The notes: generated from the letters alone by a model not told the origin. DNA of 64,000 nucleotides from Eubacteriales bacterium (GCA_030524745.1 JAUNGC010000003.1:93860-157859), one strand, 5' to 3'; counted from the first letter of the stretch, positions 28,568-37,703 are shown. Made by a program: numbers and translations.

Positions 28568-29652
28568 TATGCTCTCCTGCTCTCCATATAATTTTCCAAC
28601 CAGGCAATCAGCCGGTCCATTTCTTCATCCGTTCCTATTGTAATGCGCAGATATTCGCTGATCCTGGGCTTGTTCCAGTGACGGACAAAAATACCGTCCG
28701 CCTTGAGCGCTTCAAACAATTCTGCCGCGCTTATGGTTTCGTGCCGGGCAAAAATGAAATTCGCCCTGGAATCCTGAAACAAAAATCCCAGCCGTTTCAG
28801 TTCCGGCTTGATCCGTTCCCTGGTTGCGATGATTTTCTGCGTGATCTCCCGAAAATAATCCTCGTCTTCCACACACGCCCTGCCGCACGCCAGAGTCAGA
28901 CGGTTCATCGTATAGGAATTGAAGGAAAACTTCACATCATTCAGATAACCGATCAGCTTCGGGGAACCGATCGCATAGCCGATCCGCATGCCCGCCATCG
29001 CCCTTGACTTGGAAAAAGTCTGCACTACCAGCAGATTTTCATACTTTTCCACAAGAGGAATGACGCTCGTGCACCCGAAATCCACATAAGCCTCATCCAC
29101 AATCACAACCGAATCGGGATTCGCCGCAATAATCTCTTCCACAACCTCGATATCTTCCATCAGGCCGGTAGGAGCGTTGGGATTCGGAAAAATGATCCCG
29201 CCGTTTTCCACCATATAGTCTTCCTTTTTCAGACGGAAATTATCATCCAGAGGCTGACATTGATAAGGAATGCGGTACAAATCCGCCCACACATCGTAAA
29301 AAGAATAGGTGATATCCGGGAAAAGCACCGGTTTATCGCTGTTGAAAAAGGTAAGGAAGGATAATGCCAGCACATCGTCCGAGCCGACGCCTACAAACAC
29401 CTGGTCCTTTCCTACATGATAGTAGTCCGCAAGCGCTTCCACCAGATCCAGCGACTGCGGGTCCGGATACAGGCGCAAAGATTCTTCGCCAAAATGCTCC
29501 AACGCCTGCTTCACCTTCGGCGAAGGCGGATAGGGACATTCGTTTGTATTCAATTTGATTACATCTTTTCGCTTCGGCTGCTCGCCCGGCGTGTAGGGCA
29601 CCACTCTTCTGACCTTGTTCTCCCAGCCGGCTGTCTTCATTTCCGTCTTCAT
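28567..29652 (-). CDS. hisC: Histidinol-phosphate aminotransferase
   Basis: 361 aa fold-type I aminotransferase. KLNTNECPYPPSP near the N-terminus is the HisC signature, and the PLP lysine is in TFSKSRAMAGMRIGYA. It converts imidazole-acetol phosphate to histidinol phosphate. It stands outside a his operon, so a role in another aminotransfer or a broad-specificity use is possible. It follows the D,D-carboxypeptidase gene by 24 bases. Confidence 0.9.
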   Translation of the reverse strand: MKTEMKTAGWENKVRRVVPYTPGEQPKRKDVIKLNTNECPYPPSPKVKQALEHFGEESLRLYPDPQSLDLVEALADYYHVGKDQVFVGVGSDDVLALSFLTFFNSDKPVLFPDITYSFYDVWADLYRIPYQCQPLDDNFRLKKEDYMVENGGIIFPNPNAPTGLMEDIEVVEEIIAANPDSVVIVDEAYVDFGCTSVIPLVEKYENLLVVQTFSKSRAMAGMRIGYAIGSPKLIGYLNDVKFSFNSYTMNRLTLACGRACVEDEDYFREITQKIIATRERIKPELKRLGFLFQDSRANFIFARHETISAAELFEALKADGIFVRHWNKPRISEYLRITIGTDEEMDRLIAWLENYMESRRA

Positions 29653-29676
29653 TCCGCTTTCCCTGCCCCGCTTCCG

Positions 29677-30606
29677 CTACTCTGCCCTTGCCTGCTGGTC
29701 TTCTTCGCTGCGTTCCTGCTGCTTCTGCGCCAGTTCCACGAATTCCTCCAGGCAAAGATTGTTCTCTTTCATAAATGCCGCCGCTTTTTCTCCCACGTAA
29801 CGATAATGCCAGGACTCAAAGGAAATCATCGTCAGTTCTTCCTTATCCGCAGGATAGCGCAAAATAAAACCGTATTCGTGCGCATGCTCGCTGAGCCACT
29901 TCGCTTCCTCCGTATCGGCCTGCGCTCTGTCAAGGCTCTGATGGCTTCTTCCCACAATGTCCACCGCCAGCCCGGTATGATGCTCGCTTGCGCCGGTCAG
30001 CGCGATCTGCTCCTTCGTTTTAAAAAAGGCCTCCGTATAGGTCATACCGCTCCGCACATATTTCGCAATGGATTTATCCATCAGAGAATCCTGCTTTTTA
30101 TAATCCCGGTAAGAGGAACATACCATCAACTGCAATCCCTCTTCTTTTGCATCCGCAATCATCGTTTCCAGCGCCGTCTTAATTCTTTTATCGACATTCT
30201 GTCCGTCCACAGTCGCCACGATCTGCGGTTCAAAATCCTTAGAAAGCGGATGCAGTTCGTTCACCAGAAGATACTTCCAGTCATCCAGATCTACCGTGAA
30301 AGGAATCTCCGGCATTTCCGCCTCTTCCTGCTCAATCTGCGCCATAACTGCCGCAAGTTCTTCCTCTTCTTCCCGCAATTCTTCATTCTCTGTTTCCATC
30401 TCGTCAAGCTGCGCCATGACTGCATCCAGGTTTGCCTGCAGCGACGCCTTTTTGCTCTCCGCATCCTGATAATAGAAAAAGAAACAACTGCCCAACATCC
30501 CAAACAGCACAACGAAACAGCCAAGCATGACCGCGGTGCGCCTTCTGTAATTATGTACCTGTACTTCTGTATTTTCCACTTTTTTCACTGCTTTCTCTTC
30601 TGTCAT
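29677..30606 (-). CDS. D-alanyl-D-alanine carboxypeptidase, VanY/M15 family
   Basis: About 309 aa from ATG 30606. A membrane helix (about 25-45) and a glutamate-rich coiled coil precede the M15 zinc peptidase domain with SEHHTGLAVD and SWHYRYVG, which hold the zinc ligands H, D and H. It trims the terminal D-Ala from peptidoglycan stem peptides. Translation could also start as far upstream as 30720, adding repeated TERSEVIR segments. However, the likely promoter -10 box is at 30710-30715, so those bases are probably leader RNA. Confidence 0.9.
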   Translation of the reverse strand: MTEEKAVKKVENTEVQVHNYRRRTAVMLGCFVVLFGMLGSCFFFYYQDAESKKASLQANLDAVMAQLDEMETENEELREEEEELAAVMAQIEQEEAEMPEIPFTVDLDDWKYLLVNELHPLSKDFEPQIVATVDGQNVDKRIKTALETMIADAKEEGLQLMVCSSYRDYKKQDSLMDKSIAKYVRSGMTYTEAFFKTKEQIALTGASEHHTGLAVDIVGRSHQSLDRAQADTEEAKWLSEHAHEYGFILRYPADKEELTMISFESWHYRYVGEKAAAFMKENNLCLEEFVELAQKQQERSEEDQQARAE

Positions 30607-30709
30607 GAAGCGTATGACCTCACTTCGTTCGGTCTTGGGGAACCTTCTCAACCGCTTCGCTTGTTGAGAAGTAGCGCGTATGACCTCACTTCGTTCGGTC
30701 ATACGCTTC
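30607..30709. repeat. Nested palindromic repeat cluster (GAACGAAGTGA type)
   Basis: Two copies of GACCGAACGAAGTGAGGTC (minus strand) lie 60-odd bases apart, each followed by ATACGC. Between them is a second hairpin, CTTCTCAAC / GTTGAGAAG with loop AAGCGAAGCG. The outer ends GAAGCGTATGACC and GGTCATACGCTTC are themselves inverted, so the cluster folds as hairpins within a hairpin. If translated, it gives two TERSEVIR peptides. Confidence 0.8.
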
Positions 30710-30738
30710 ATTATATCCACAAAGAGGCCCGGTTACAA
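30710..30738 (-). promoter_or_regulatory. Promoter of the D,D-carboxypeptidase gene
   Basis: Minus strand TTGTAA (30733-30738), 17-bp spacer and a perfect TATAAT (30710-30715). Transcription would begin at the edge of the palindrome cluster. Confidence 0.65.
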
Positions 30739-30792
30739 GAGTTAAATATTTTTTTCATAATAATCATTTGAGTTGTTTTAAAATCTCACGGT

Positions 30793-32631
30793 TCATTTTC
30801 TTTCCCGGAAGTATAACAGGATACTTGTCGTAATAAATATCATGAGCGCTGCCAGTAAGAGAAGCAACGGCATAAAGTGTATCAGCATTTTTCTGCGGCT
30901 GATGGAATGATCCCAGCCAGAGTATAGATAAATATCCTGCGTGACCGGTTCGGACAGATTTTTTACCAAAACCGTACATTCCGGATCCATATACCAGCCG
31001 GTGAAACTCTCGTCATCTCTTTCAAGCATCTCAGTATCCGCATAACTTCCTTCCCGGTAATAATGAACCGCATACTCTTCCTCACCGTCCATCAAATGTA
31101 TTTCATACCACGGCGTCTCTTCCTCTGTCGGAATTCCCAGCCATTCCTGATTCAGCCAGTCCAGGCGGTCCGAAATAAAATTTTTCAGATTATCCAGCTT
31201 GCGTCCAAATCTCTCCTGCGCTTTTCCCCATCGTACCGCATCCATTTTCATGGAAAGCGCGATCTGCTCCGCCTGCTCATCCAGTGCGCTTTCCGCCTGT
31301 TTTCTCAGATACGGTTCAAAAAACTCCCGATATTGCGTCTTGACATCATCCAGAAATTCTTCTTCCTGATATAAAGCCTTATACCATTTGGTTTCATTGG
31401 CATGGTAAAATCCCCGCGGGCGCTGAAGCCCCGAAAACCATGGTAACTGGTTGCCAAAGGCAAATTCATAATCCCATGGCGGGCCAAAGTAAAGTTTTCC
31501 TTCCCGGAAAAAGCAGTAATTACTTCCGTTCCAGCCATCGGGACACATGGCAAGTTCATCTAAAACCACCTTCTTTACCAGACTGTCCTCGTCCGCCAGA
31601 TCTCTCCAGGAAAGTTCCATTTGCCCGTCCGTTTGCCCGTCCGTTTCACCGCCCAGAATCGCATTTTCCACACTTTGAACGAAATCTGCAATCTCCTTGT
31701 ATTTTTCCTCCGACGCGCCTTCGTTCGCATTTTCCGGATATCTGATGGCAATCGCCTCTCCCGCTTCGGTGTAAAAACCGGGCTTCCCTTCTTCTGCCCA
31801 ATAACCGTCAAATTCTATCATCCAGCCGCCATTCAGGTCCTTTTCCTGCGGCCCTATCTTTTGAGACAGCAAATAGTTTCCTGCGTATTCCCCGTTCAGG
31901 TACAGATCGATCCATGTGCTGTTTGGCACATCCTCTATTCCGGCTTCCCGCATCATTTCAGACACCATGCGGTTAATCAAATGGGTCTCTTCCGAAGCGG
32001 ACGCCATCAGCACCCACTGGGAATCTTCGGCCAGCGAAAGCAGTTCCACCGGCTGATTAAAATTCAGAGAGTAGGACTTTTTATCCAACAGCCAGGTATA
32101 ATTTCCCCGTCCTTTTATCTCTTCAAAGCTTCCGGAATAATCCACAGCGCCGTCCGCAGTGATAAAAACCGCGCTTCCGCTCTCCCTGTTTCCCTTTTCC
32201 TCCAGAATATATTCCATTTTTCCGCTGGCCGTGGTAAGAAACACGCTGCCCAGTCCTTCAGACTGCATAATAATCATCCGGCGGCTTTTCTCTCTTCCGA
32301 AAATTCCGCTTTCTTCTGTAAGCGTATAGCTTTTCCCGTTTTCAAAAGAACATTCCCCGCCGTCTTCCAGTTTTACGCCGTCCAGCAGGAAATTTCCTGT
32401 TCCGCTAATCTTCCAGGTAACACGCTCCGCTCCCGACGGTAAAAAGAAGTAAAGAATCCCGTCATTATTTTCACTCCATCCGCAAATATCCAGATTCTCT
32501 CCCGCATATTCTATCCGCAAAAAGAGTTGGTCCGTCACGTTCTTCAGTTTCAGTTTCCATACGATTCCAAATACTGTCAGAAGCACCAACGCTCCGATAA
32601 TCAGCAGCCATCTGCAATGTTTCGTTTTCAC
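30793..32631 (-). CDS. CotH-family kinase, membrane-anchored
   Basis: 612 aa with GTG start 32631. It has an N-terminal membrane helix (about 8-26), a middle CotH kinase domain with GRGNYTWLLDKKSYSLNF and GPPWDYEFAFGNQ (the metal-binding D), then a YREGSYADTEML repeat-like InlB/Flg_new segment and a C-terminal membrane helix (about 583-605). CotH proteins phosphorylate spore-coat or cell-surface proteins. Two membrane anchors and an InlB-like module suggest a surface role rather than a coat role here. Confidence 0.9.
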   Translation of the reverse strand: MKTKHCRWLLIIGALVLLTVFGIVWKLKLKNVTDQLFLRIEYAGENLDICGWSENNDGILYFFLPSGAERVTWKISGTGNFLLDGVKLEDGGECSFENGKSYTLTEESGIFGREKSRRMIIMQSEGLGSVFLTTASGKMEYILEEKGNRESGSAVFITADGAVDYSGSFEEIKGRGNYTWLLDKKSYSLNFNQPVELLSLAEDSQWVLMASASEETHLINRMVSEMMREAGIEDVPNSTWIDLYLNGEYAGNYLLSQKIGPQEKDLNGGWMIEFDGYWAEEGKPGFYTEAGEAIAIRYPENANEGASEEKYKEIADFVQSVENAILGGETDGQTDGQMELSWRDLADEDSLVKKVVLDELAMCPDGWNGSNYCFFREGKLYFGPPWDYEFAFGNQLPWFSGLQRPRGFYHANETKWYKALYQEEEFLDDVKTQYREFFEPYLRKQAESALDEQAEQIALSMKMDAVRWGKAQERFGRKLDNLKNFISDRLDWLNQEWLGIPTEEETPWYEIHLMDGEEEYAVHYYREGSYADTEMLERDDESFTGWYMDPECTVLVKNLSEPVTQDIYLYSGWDHSISRRKMLIHFMPLLLLLAALMIFITTSILLYFRERK

Positions 32632-32736
32632 CTGTCAAAATCACCTGTCATGTGTAATTTGCTATCTGTTCTGATCCGCCCTTTACATTCCCAGTATTCC
32701 ATGAGTTCGTAAAACAAATACAGTTTAACACAGAAA

Positions 32737-32773
32737 AGCCAGCGTGCAAAGCCCAATCACATGCACGCTGACT
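32737..32773 (-). terminator. Terminator after the polysaccharide deacetylase gene
   Basis: 12-bp stem with one mismatch (AGCCAGCGTGCA / TGCACGCTGACT), 13-base loop, followed on the minus strand by CTTTTCTG. An A-run on the other side makes it partly bidirectional. Confidence 0.65.
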
Positions 32774-32832
32774 TTTTTCTGTCCAACCGTTTTCTGCCCG
32801 ATGCTTCCGGCAGGAGACCGTATGCCGCAGGC

Positions 32833-33672
32833 TCAGTTCGGAATCTGACGTCCTTCCGCATCCATATGGTAATTATCCCGGATAATGAGTTCGGAAACGG
32901 GAACGATCTGATACCCCTTATCCTGCAGGCCCAAGATCAGACTGTCGAGGGCCTCGGCCGTATATTTGGCCCCATTATGGCACAGAATGATGGAGCCGCT
33001 GCCGAGATGCTTGTGGTTGACTACCTTGTCGATGATGGAATCCGCGCCGTAATCTTTCCAGTCAAGACTGTCCACATCCCATTGAATCGTATAATATCCG
33101 CATTTTTTTGCCGTAAGGACGACGCTGTTATCGTAGTCGCCATAGGGCGGGCGGAACAGAAACATATCATACCCTGTCAGCGCTTTGACCTTCTCATGAA
33201 CGCTCATCAGTTCCTGCTCCTGCTCCGCAACGGAAAGCTGGCTCATGTTCTTGTGGTTTTCACTGTGATTTCCCAGATCATGTCCCGCAGCCAGAATGGC
33301 CTTGACGTCGTCCGGATAGCTTTCCACCCAGCCGCCCGTCATGAAAAAGGTGACGTGGACGTTCCTGTTTTTTAAAATCTCCAGAATCTTCTGCGTATCT
33401 TCATTTCCCCAGGCCGCATCAAAACTTAAGGCCACCTTCTTCTGCTCTGTCTGCACGCAGTAAATCGGAAGTTCCCTGCCGTTTACGGAACTGGAACTGG
33501 AAACCGTCAGGGATTCCGGCGCCAGCAGAATACACGCTCTTGCAAAAGCGAGCACGCCCAGCAGAAAAAGGCAGTTTTTAAATCCTTCCGTATGTATCAG
33601 GTCCTTCAGGGTGGGGGCGATGGCATAAACCTGGAATTTGTTCCGAATCAGATGAATGAAATCTTTTAGCAT
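32833..33672 (-). CDS. Polysaccharide deacetylase (NodB domain), PdaB-like
   Basis: 279 aa from ATG 33672. One membrane helix (about 30-50) precedes a NodB domain with SFDAAWGNEDT (catalytic D and metal D), HSENHKNM (metal histidines) and RPPYGDYD. The FDAAWG version is typical of PdaB/YlxY-type clostridial enzymes involved in cortex or peptidoglycan modification. A likely spore role is inferred only. The ribosome site is weak. It is followed by a terminator and preceded by the MATE gene. Confidence 0.9.
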   Translation of the reverse strand: MLKDFIHLIRNKFQVYAIAPTLKDLIHTEGFKNCLFLLGVLAFARACILLAPESLTVSSSSSVNGRELPIYCVQTEQKKVALSFDAAWGNEDTQKILEILKNRNVHVTFFMTGGWVESYPDDVKAILAAGHDLGNHSENHKNMSQLSVAEQEQELMSVHEKVKALTGYDMFLFRPPYGDYDNSVVLTAKKCGYYTIQWDVDSLDWKDYGADSIIDKVVNHKHLGSGSIILCHNGAKYTAEALDSLILGLQDKGYQIVPVSELIIRDNYHMDAEGRQIPN

Positions 33673-33746
33673 AGAGATACCCGGCAATGTTATTGCTACA
33701 CTCTATGCGCCAGGCGGCTCTAAATATGCCGGAAAGCCGCGCAAAT

Positions 33747-35117
33747 TTATTCAAACAGATCATCCCTGGTGATGTTGTTGAGCCATTTTTTGCTCCTGTA
33801 ATGCCTGATTACCCAGGGCCACTTCACAAACTCATCCGTGCACAACAGGAAATAGACCCACAGCACGGGCAATTTCAGTACGAAAGCGGCGAAAAATCCC
33901 AGCGGCACCGCATAACACCACATATCGATGGTATCGCAAATACAGCCAAACCTGCTGTCTCCCCCTGCGCGGAACACCCCTGCAATCAGGGTGGTGTTGA
34001 CCGCCGCTCCCATCACATAATAAGTATTGATCAAAAGCATATATTTCAGATAATGCATCGCCTGTTCAGACAGATCCGCATATTTGAGCACAAAGGGCGT
34101 TGCGGCGAGAATAATCAATCCGCCGATTGCGCCGCTTATGACGGTCAGCATCATCAGTTTCTTCGCATCCGCTTCCGCTTCTTTGATTTTATTTTCTCCG
34201 ATCACCTTTCCCAAAAGGATTCCTCCCGCGCTGGAAAGGCCGAAGCACAAAATTGTGCCGAAATTGCGCACCACTCCGACAAAGGAATTGGCCGCCACGG
34301 CGTCGGTGCCAAGATGTCCGATGATGACGCTATACATGGAAAACGCCACGCCCCAACTCACGTCGTTTAAAAGCGCCGGCAGAGACAGCCGTACAAAATC
34401 CCGGAACAGCAGTCTGCTGCGGATGAACATATAGCGAAAATCCAGCTTCACATCCCTGCTGAAAAAGGAAACGATAAAACAGGCCAGAAGTTCCACCAGC
34501 CGGGATACCGATGTGGCGATAGCCACTCCCATCGCTCCCAGCTTAGGCGCGCCGAACAGCCCGAAGATAAATACCGCATTCAGCACAACGTTCAGCGCAA
34601 AAGCCAGCACGTTCATCGCCGTGCTGACCGCCACGCGCCCGACGCTTCGAAGGACGGCCAGATAAACCTCCGTAACGCCCCAGCATAAATAGGCGACGCT
34701 CATGCACCGCAGATAAGAAGCGCCGATCACAATCAGTTCCGGATCGTTTGTAAACAGCCGCATCATCACATCCGGCGCCGTCAGCGCCACGCCCGCAAAA
34801 ACAGCGGAAATAACCATGGAAAACCGCAGGGCAATGCCTTCCACCGCCTGTATCGCCCGCATATCCCCTTTTCCGAAATACTGGGCGCACAGCATGGTCG
34901 CTCCGGTTCCCAGTCCGTAATAAACCATAAACAGAACGCTGGCATACTGGGATGCGAGGGATACTGCTGAAATTGAGGATTGCCCCACATAATTGAGCAT
35001 GACAACGTCGGCGGAACTGACCGCCGCGCTTAAAAGATTCTGCACCACAATCGGCAGAACCAGTTTCAGGATCTGGTTGAAAAAGGACGAATTTTCTTTT
35101 GTAATTGTCTTCTGCAT
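33747..35117 (-). CDS. MATE family efflux transporter
   Basis: 456 aa, 12 membrane helices. VLPIVVQNLLSAAVSSADVVML and the repeated VNTTLIAGVFRAGGDSR segment mark MATE proteins of the NorM/DinF type. It exports cationic drugs or metabolites in exchange for Na+ or H+. The start at 35117 follows GGTGG. Only 19 bases upstream is the end of an intrinsic terminator that overlaps a 19-codon reading frame, so expression probably relies on attenuation. Confidence 0.93.
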   Translation of the reverse strand: MQKTITKENSSFFNQILKLVLPIVVQNLLSAAVSSADVVMLNYVGQSSISAVSLASQYASVLFMVYYGLGTGATMLCAQYFGKGDMRAIQAVEGIALRFSMVISAVFAGVALTAPDVMMRLFTNDPELIVIGASYLRCMSVAYLCWGVTEVYLAVLRSVGRVAVSTAMNVLAFALNVVLNAVFIFGLFGAPKLGAMGVAIATSVSRLVELLACFIVSFFSRDVKLDFRYMFIRSRLLFRDFVRLSLPALLNDVSWGVAFSMYSVIIGHLGTDAVAANSFVGVVRNFGTILCFGLSSAGGILLGKVIGENKIKEAEADAKKLMMLTVISGAIGGLIILAATPFVLKYADLSEQAMHYLKYMLLINTYYVMGAAVNTTLIAGVFRAGGDSRFGCICDTIDMWCYAVPLGFFAAFVLKLPVLWVYFLLCTDEFVKWPWVIRHYRSKKWLNNITRDDLFE

Positions 35118-35129
35118 GATACCACCTGA

Positions 35130-35189
35130 TTACAGAAAAAATCCCCTCAGCGCACCGGCCGCAATCACTCCGTGCGCTGAGGCGATCAT
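35130..35189 (-). CDS. Candidate leader peptide upstream of the MATE gene
   Basis: 19-codon frame MIASAHGVIAAGALRGFFL ending in TAA, preceded by a GAAAG site. It runs through both arms and the T-run of the terminator at 35136-35182. A ribosome translating or stalling on it would open the terminator. Coding status is inferred from position only. Confidence 0.5.
   Translation of the reverse strand: MIASAHGVIAAGALRGFFL
35136..35182 (-). terminator. Attenuator/terminator in the MATE leader
   Basis: 11-bp perfect stem CCTCAGCGCAC / GTGCGCTGAGG followed on the minus strand by GGATTTTTT. It ends 19 bases before the MATE start codon. It may also end transcripts of the lipoprotein gene (stop at 35256). 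Confidence 0.85.
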
Positions 35190-35208
35190 CTTTCGTTACA
35201 ACAGCCCT

Positions 35209-35237
35209 ATCATACTATAACAATCTCTTTTCGTCTA
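35209..35237 (-). promoter_or_regulatory. Likely promoter of the MATE leader
   Basis: Minus strand TAGACG (35232-35237), 17-bp spacer and TATGAT (35209-35214), placing the start about 10 bases before the leader peptide. Confidence 0.5.
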
Positions 35238-35255
35238 TCTCTTTTATCCAATTTT

Positions 35256-37541
35256 TTATCCAATTTCGGACAGATAAATGGATACTGTGCGTTTGATTTC
35301 CTGTACGCCCTCTTCTACGCTTATCGTGCCCGTCAGCACCTGTGGTCCGTATTGCAGCACGGCCTCTTCCAGAATCGCGTTTCCTTCCAGACTCTGATCC
35401 GCCTGCTCCACCAGTTCTTTCATTCGTTTTATCGTTTCCTCATTCGGCCAGCCGTTTCCATACTCGCGGTTCCCATCCGAAAGCTTCCATGTGCCGCCCA
35501 CCCATTGATCCTTCCATTCGCACATTTTCTCGAAGGAAGCCCGATTGACGGGGAAGCAGTCTCCCATGGACACATCCTGGACCTGTTCGGAAAGCATCAG
35601 CCGTACAAAGGCTTCCGCCTCTTCTCTACGCTTTGTCTGCGCGGATATGGCCAGTTTATTGACCGGTATGAATCCGGCTTCGCACTGACCGGCAAGCAGA
35701 CCGAAGGAATATCCTCCTTCCTCCAGAAAATAACCGATTCCTCCCATATCAATCAGCATGGTTTCTGCCGGTCCGTAAGCAATCTGTCCCAATCCTATCA
35801 TCATTGCCGCCGTCTGAGAGCCAACCGTCTTCGGTCCGGGATAGTCGCCGAATATTTCCGAAATACCGGAATCAACGACAGCCTGATCCGCTTCATACAT
35901 GCGCTTCGCCTGCGTCAAAAATTCTGTCAGCGCTTCTTCATCAAGCTGTCCGTCCTCAAGCCATGCGGGGCTGCACACGGAAAACAACTGCGTCAATTCC
36001 TGCTGCGCCGTCATCGCTCCCGTCACGGTTCCTTCCGTCAGGCCTTCTCCCAATCTGACCGTCAGATCCGCCAGCGTTTCCAGATCGTTCACGGAATCGA
36101 TATCCCCGGTTTTAGTCAAAATTAAGGGAAGGGAGAACCCCGCCGGTATCACAAAGGTTCCTTCCTCTCTTCCAAAAGCCCCGGCAATATTTTCAAAAAC
36201 CGCATCGTTAGCTGCAATATCTTCCAGAATACCGTTCAGATCCTGCAACATCCCTTTCTTTTCATAGGGCGAAGCATCTATACCGTCCAGCACAATCACG
36301 TCCGGTCCGTTTCCGCCCATCAGTTCCAGGTTCAGATTTTTCAGCGCGTCCACCTGCGTGACCGCGCTTCCTTCCGTCATCCCTGTTTCATAGCTGACAT
36401 AAACATCCGGATATTCCTTTTGATAAACGCTGATCGCCTGCCGCAGTCTGCTGTTTTCCTCCAGGCTGTATACCTTAAGCTGCTTTTCCGGTACGGTCGG
36501 TTCATTGGGGTCGTAGGTAAGACGGATCATCTGCGTCCCCGTAGTCAGCAAGAGGAACTCGCCGCTCTCAAGCATCGCCACGCTGCAGATGCCAAGCGTC
36601 GGATCCCCAAAGCTGGAAAAACTTCCCTCTATGATCTGCTCCATGGCATTGCCGCCCAACACATGCCTGTATACCCCCTGACTGCAGGCGATATATAAAA
36701 CGCCCTCTTCTTTCGTAAACAGGTAAGCGCCGACACAGTCCGAGTTATTTCCCAGACTGCCATATAAATTTTCCTGACAAAATTCATCCAGCACGGCGTC
36801 CGCATCCTGCAGCGCTTTCGTTTCCAAATGATAAATTTCAACTCTGTCGTTTTCCAGCGCCAGCAAAAGCTTACCGGAAAAAGCCAATACCTCCGGCCCT
36901 TCTGCCGCCTGGAAGAGTTGTTTTAATTCGCCCGTCTTTTGGTCTATGGAACACACTTTTCCCTGAAGGCTCGACGCATACAGGCCGCCGTCCGGAGAAA
37001 ATGCAAGCCTTGTGATCCAATCCATATCCGTCCATCTTCCGTCCGTCTCCATCCTTTCCCCTGCCGGATTCAGGCTGGTTACGGTCGCTTCCGACACGCT
37101 GTCATCTCCAAAATAAAGCTGGCACAAAGCAAGGCTTCCGTCCGGGGCAAGGGCTGAACAATTGATATATCCTTCGATCTGAAGTTCCTCCGCGCTGCTT
37201 AGACGCTTCCAGCTTTTTCCTTCATCTTCCGACGCGTAAAGCCCGATTTCTCCATCAAAATACCGCCATGTTCCGTCGTTTAAAATCCTCATGGTCCTGG
37301 CGTAAACGGCCGCGCCCTCTGGCAGCGCAACTTCGCTTTCCATATATCTTCCCATAGCCGCAGTGCTGCTGCCTTCTCCCTGCGTTTCTTCATTCCCTTT
37401 TTCTTCCGCTTCCGGCCCTGCCGCCGTCGCCTGCGCTTCCGCGCTTTCTCCTCCGGCATCGGCATCTTTTCCGCATCCCGCCGCCGAAACTGCCAGGGCG
37501 GCGCACAAAAGGGCAGCCAGCAATTTTTTTCCTGTCTTCAT
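35256..37541 (-). CDS. Lipoprotein: beta-propeller fused to family 1 solute-binding protein
   Basis: 761 aa. The signal peptide ends in a lipobox, VSAAGCGKD (Cys 23). After a Glu/Gly/Ala linker, residues about 65-345 form a beta-propeller with DGSLALC, SPDGGLYAS and EEGVLYIACSQGVYR blade motifs. Residues about 350-750 form an extracellular solute-binding domain (SRLRQAISVYQKEYPDVYV, GPDVIVLDGID, FVRLMLSEQVQ). Such propeller-binding fusions occur in Lachnospiraceae beside two-component systems and sugar-type permeases. The cognate two-component genes are divergent. Permeases with the same promoter design lie at 52.9-54.6 kb. The ligand is unknown. Confidence 0.88.
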   Translation of the reverse strand: MKTGKKLLAALLCAALAVSAAGCGKDADAGGESAEAQATAAGPEAEEKGNEETQGEGSSTAAMGRYMESEVALPEGAAVYARTMRILNDGTWRYFDGEIGLYASEDEGKSWKRLSSAEELQIEGYINCSALAPDGSLALCQLYFGDDSVSEATVTSLNPAGERMETDGRWTDMDWITRLAFSPDGGLYASSLQGKVCSIDQKTGELKQLFQAAEGPEVLAFSGKLLLALENDRVEIYHLETKALQDADAVLDEFCQENLYGSLGNNSDCVGAYLFTKEEGVLYIACSQGVYRHVLGGNAMEQIIEGSFSSFGDPTLGICSVAMLESGEFLLLTTGTQMIRLTYDPNEPTVPEKQLKVYSLEENSRLRQAISVYQKEYPDVYVSYETGMTEGSAVTQVDALKNLNLELMGGNGPDVIVLDGIDASPYEKKGMLQDLNGILEDIAANDAVFENIAGAFGREEGTFVIPAGFSLPLILTKTGDIDSVNDLETLADLTVRLGEGLTEGTVTGAMTAQQELTQLFSVCSPAWLEDGQLDEEALTEFLTQAKRMYEADQAVVDSGISEIFGDYPGPKTVGSQTAAMMIGLGQIAYGPAETMLIDMGGIGYFLEEGGYSFGLLAGQCEAGFIPVNKLAISAQTKRREEAEAFVRLMLSEQVQDVSMGDCFPVNRASFEKMCEWKDQWVGGTWKLSDGNREYGNGWPNEETIKRMKELVEQADQSLEGNAILEEAVLQYGPQVLTGTISVEEGVQEIKRTVSIYLSEIG

Positions 37542-37579
37542 ATAACAACCTCCTTATTTTTCATGATCGATCTGCCTTT

Positions 37580-37612
37580 ATCCTATCAGCCCTGTCTCTA
37601 AATTACCTCTAG
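37580..37612 (-). promoter_or_regulatory. Promoter and tandem operator of the lipoprotein gene
   Basis: On the minus strand CTAGAG and TTAGAGA start 11 bp apart, and the second starts 16 bp before an extended -10 (TGA-TAGGAT, 37580-37588). The same spacing is seen at 37671-37703 and 54613-54645. There is no proper -35, as in activator-dependent promoters. Confidence 0.7.
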
Positions 37613-37670
37613 GCCTATCATTCATTTGGAAAATTTTTCTGCTGTAATTTCATCCGACGCATCCTGATTT

Positions 37671-37703
37671 TTAGATGTAAATTCGAGATTTCCGTGCTAT
37701 ACT
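37671..37703 (+). promoter_or_regulatory. Promoter and tandem operator of the response regulator gene
   Basis: TTAGA (37671) and TTCGAGA (37682) start 11 bp apart; the second is 16 bp before TGC-TATACT (37695-37703). The geometry matches the lipoprotein and permease promoters, implying autoregulation. Confidence 0.65.

Noticed and set aside
30607-30709. CRISPR-like direct repeats
   Set aside because: Only two repeat copies, separated by another palindrome; no spacer series and no cas genes.
30606-30720. N-terminal extension of the D,D-carboxypeptidase with TERSEVIR repeats
   Set aside because: The -10 box at 30710-30715 would lie inside the extension and no ribosome site precedes its start. 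Kept as a finding but not used for the gene start.
29416-30771. 451-aa plus-strand frame
   Set aside because: Spans hisC and the carboxypeptidase gene in antisense; no domain or start signal, and it crosses the palindrome cluster.
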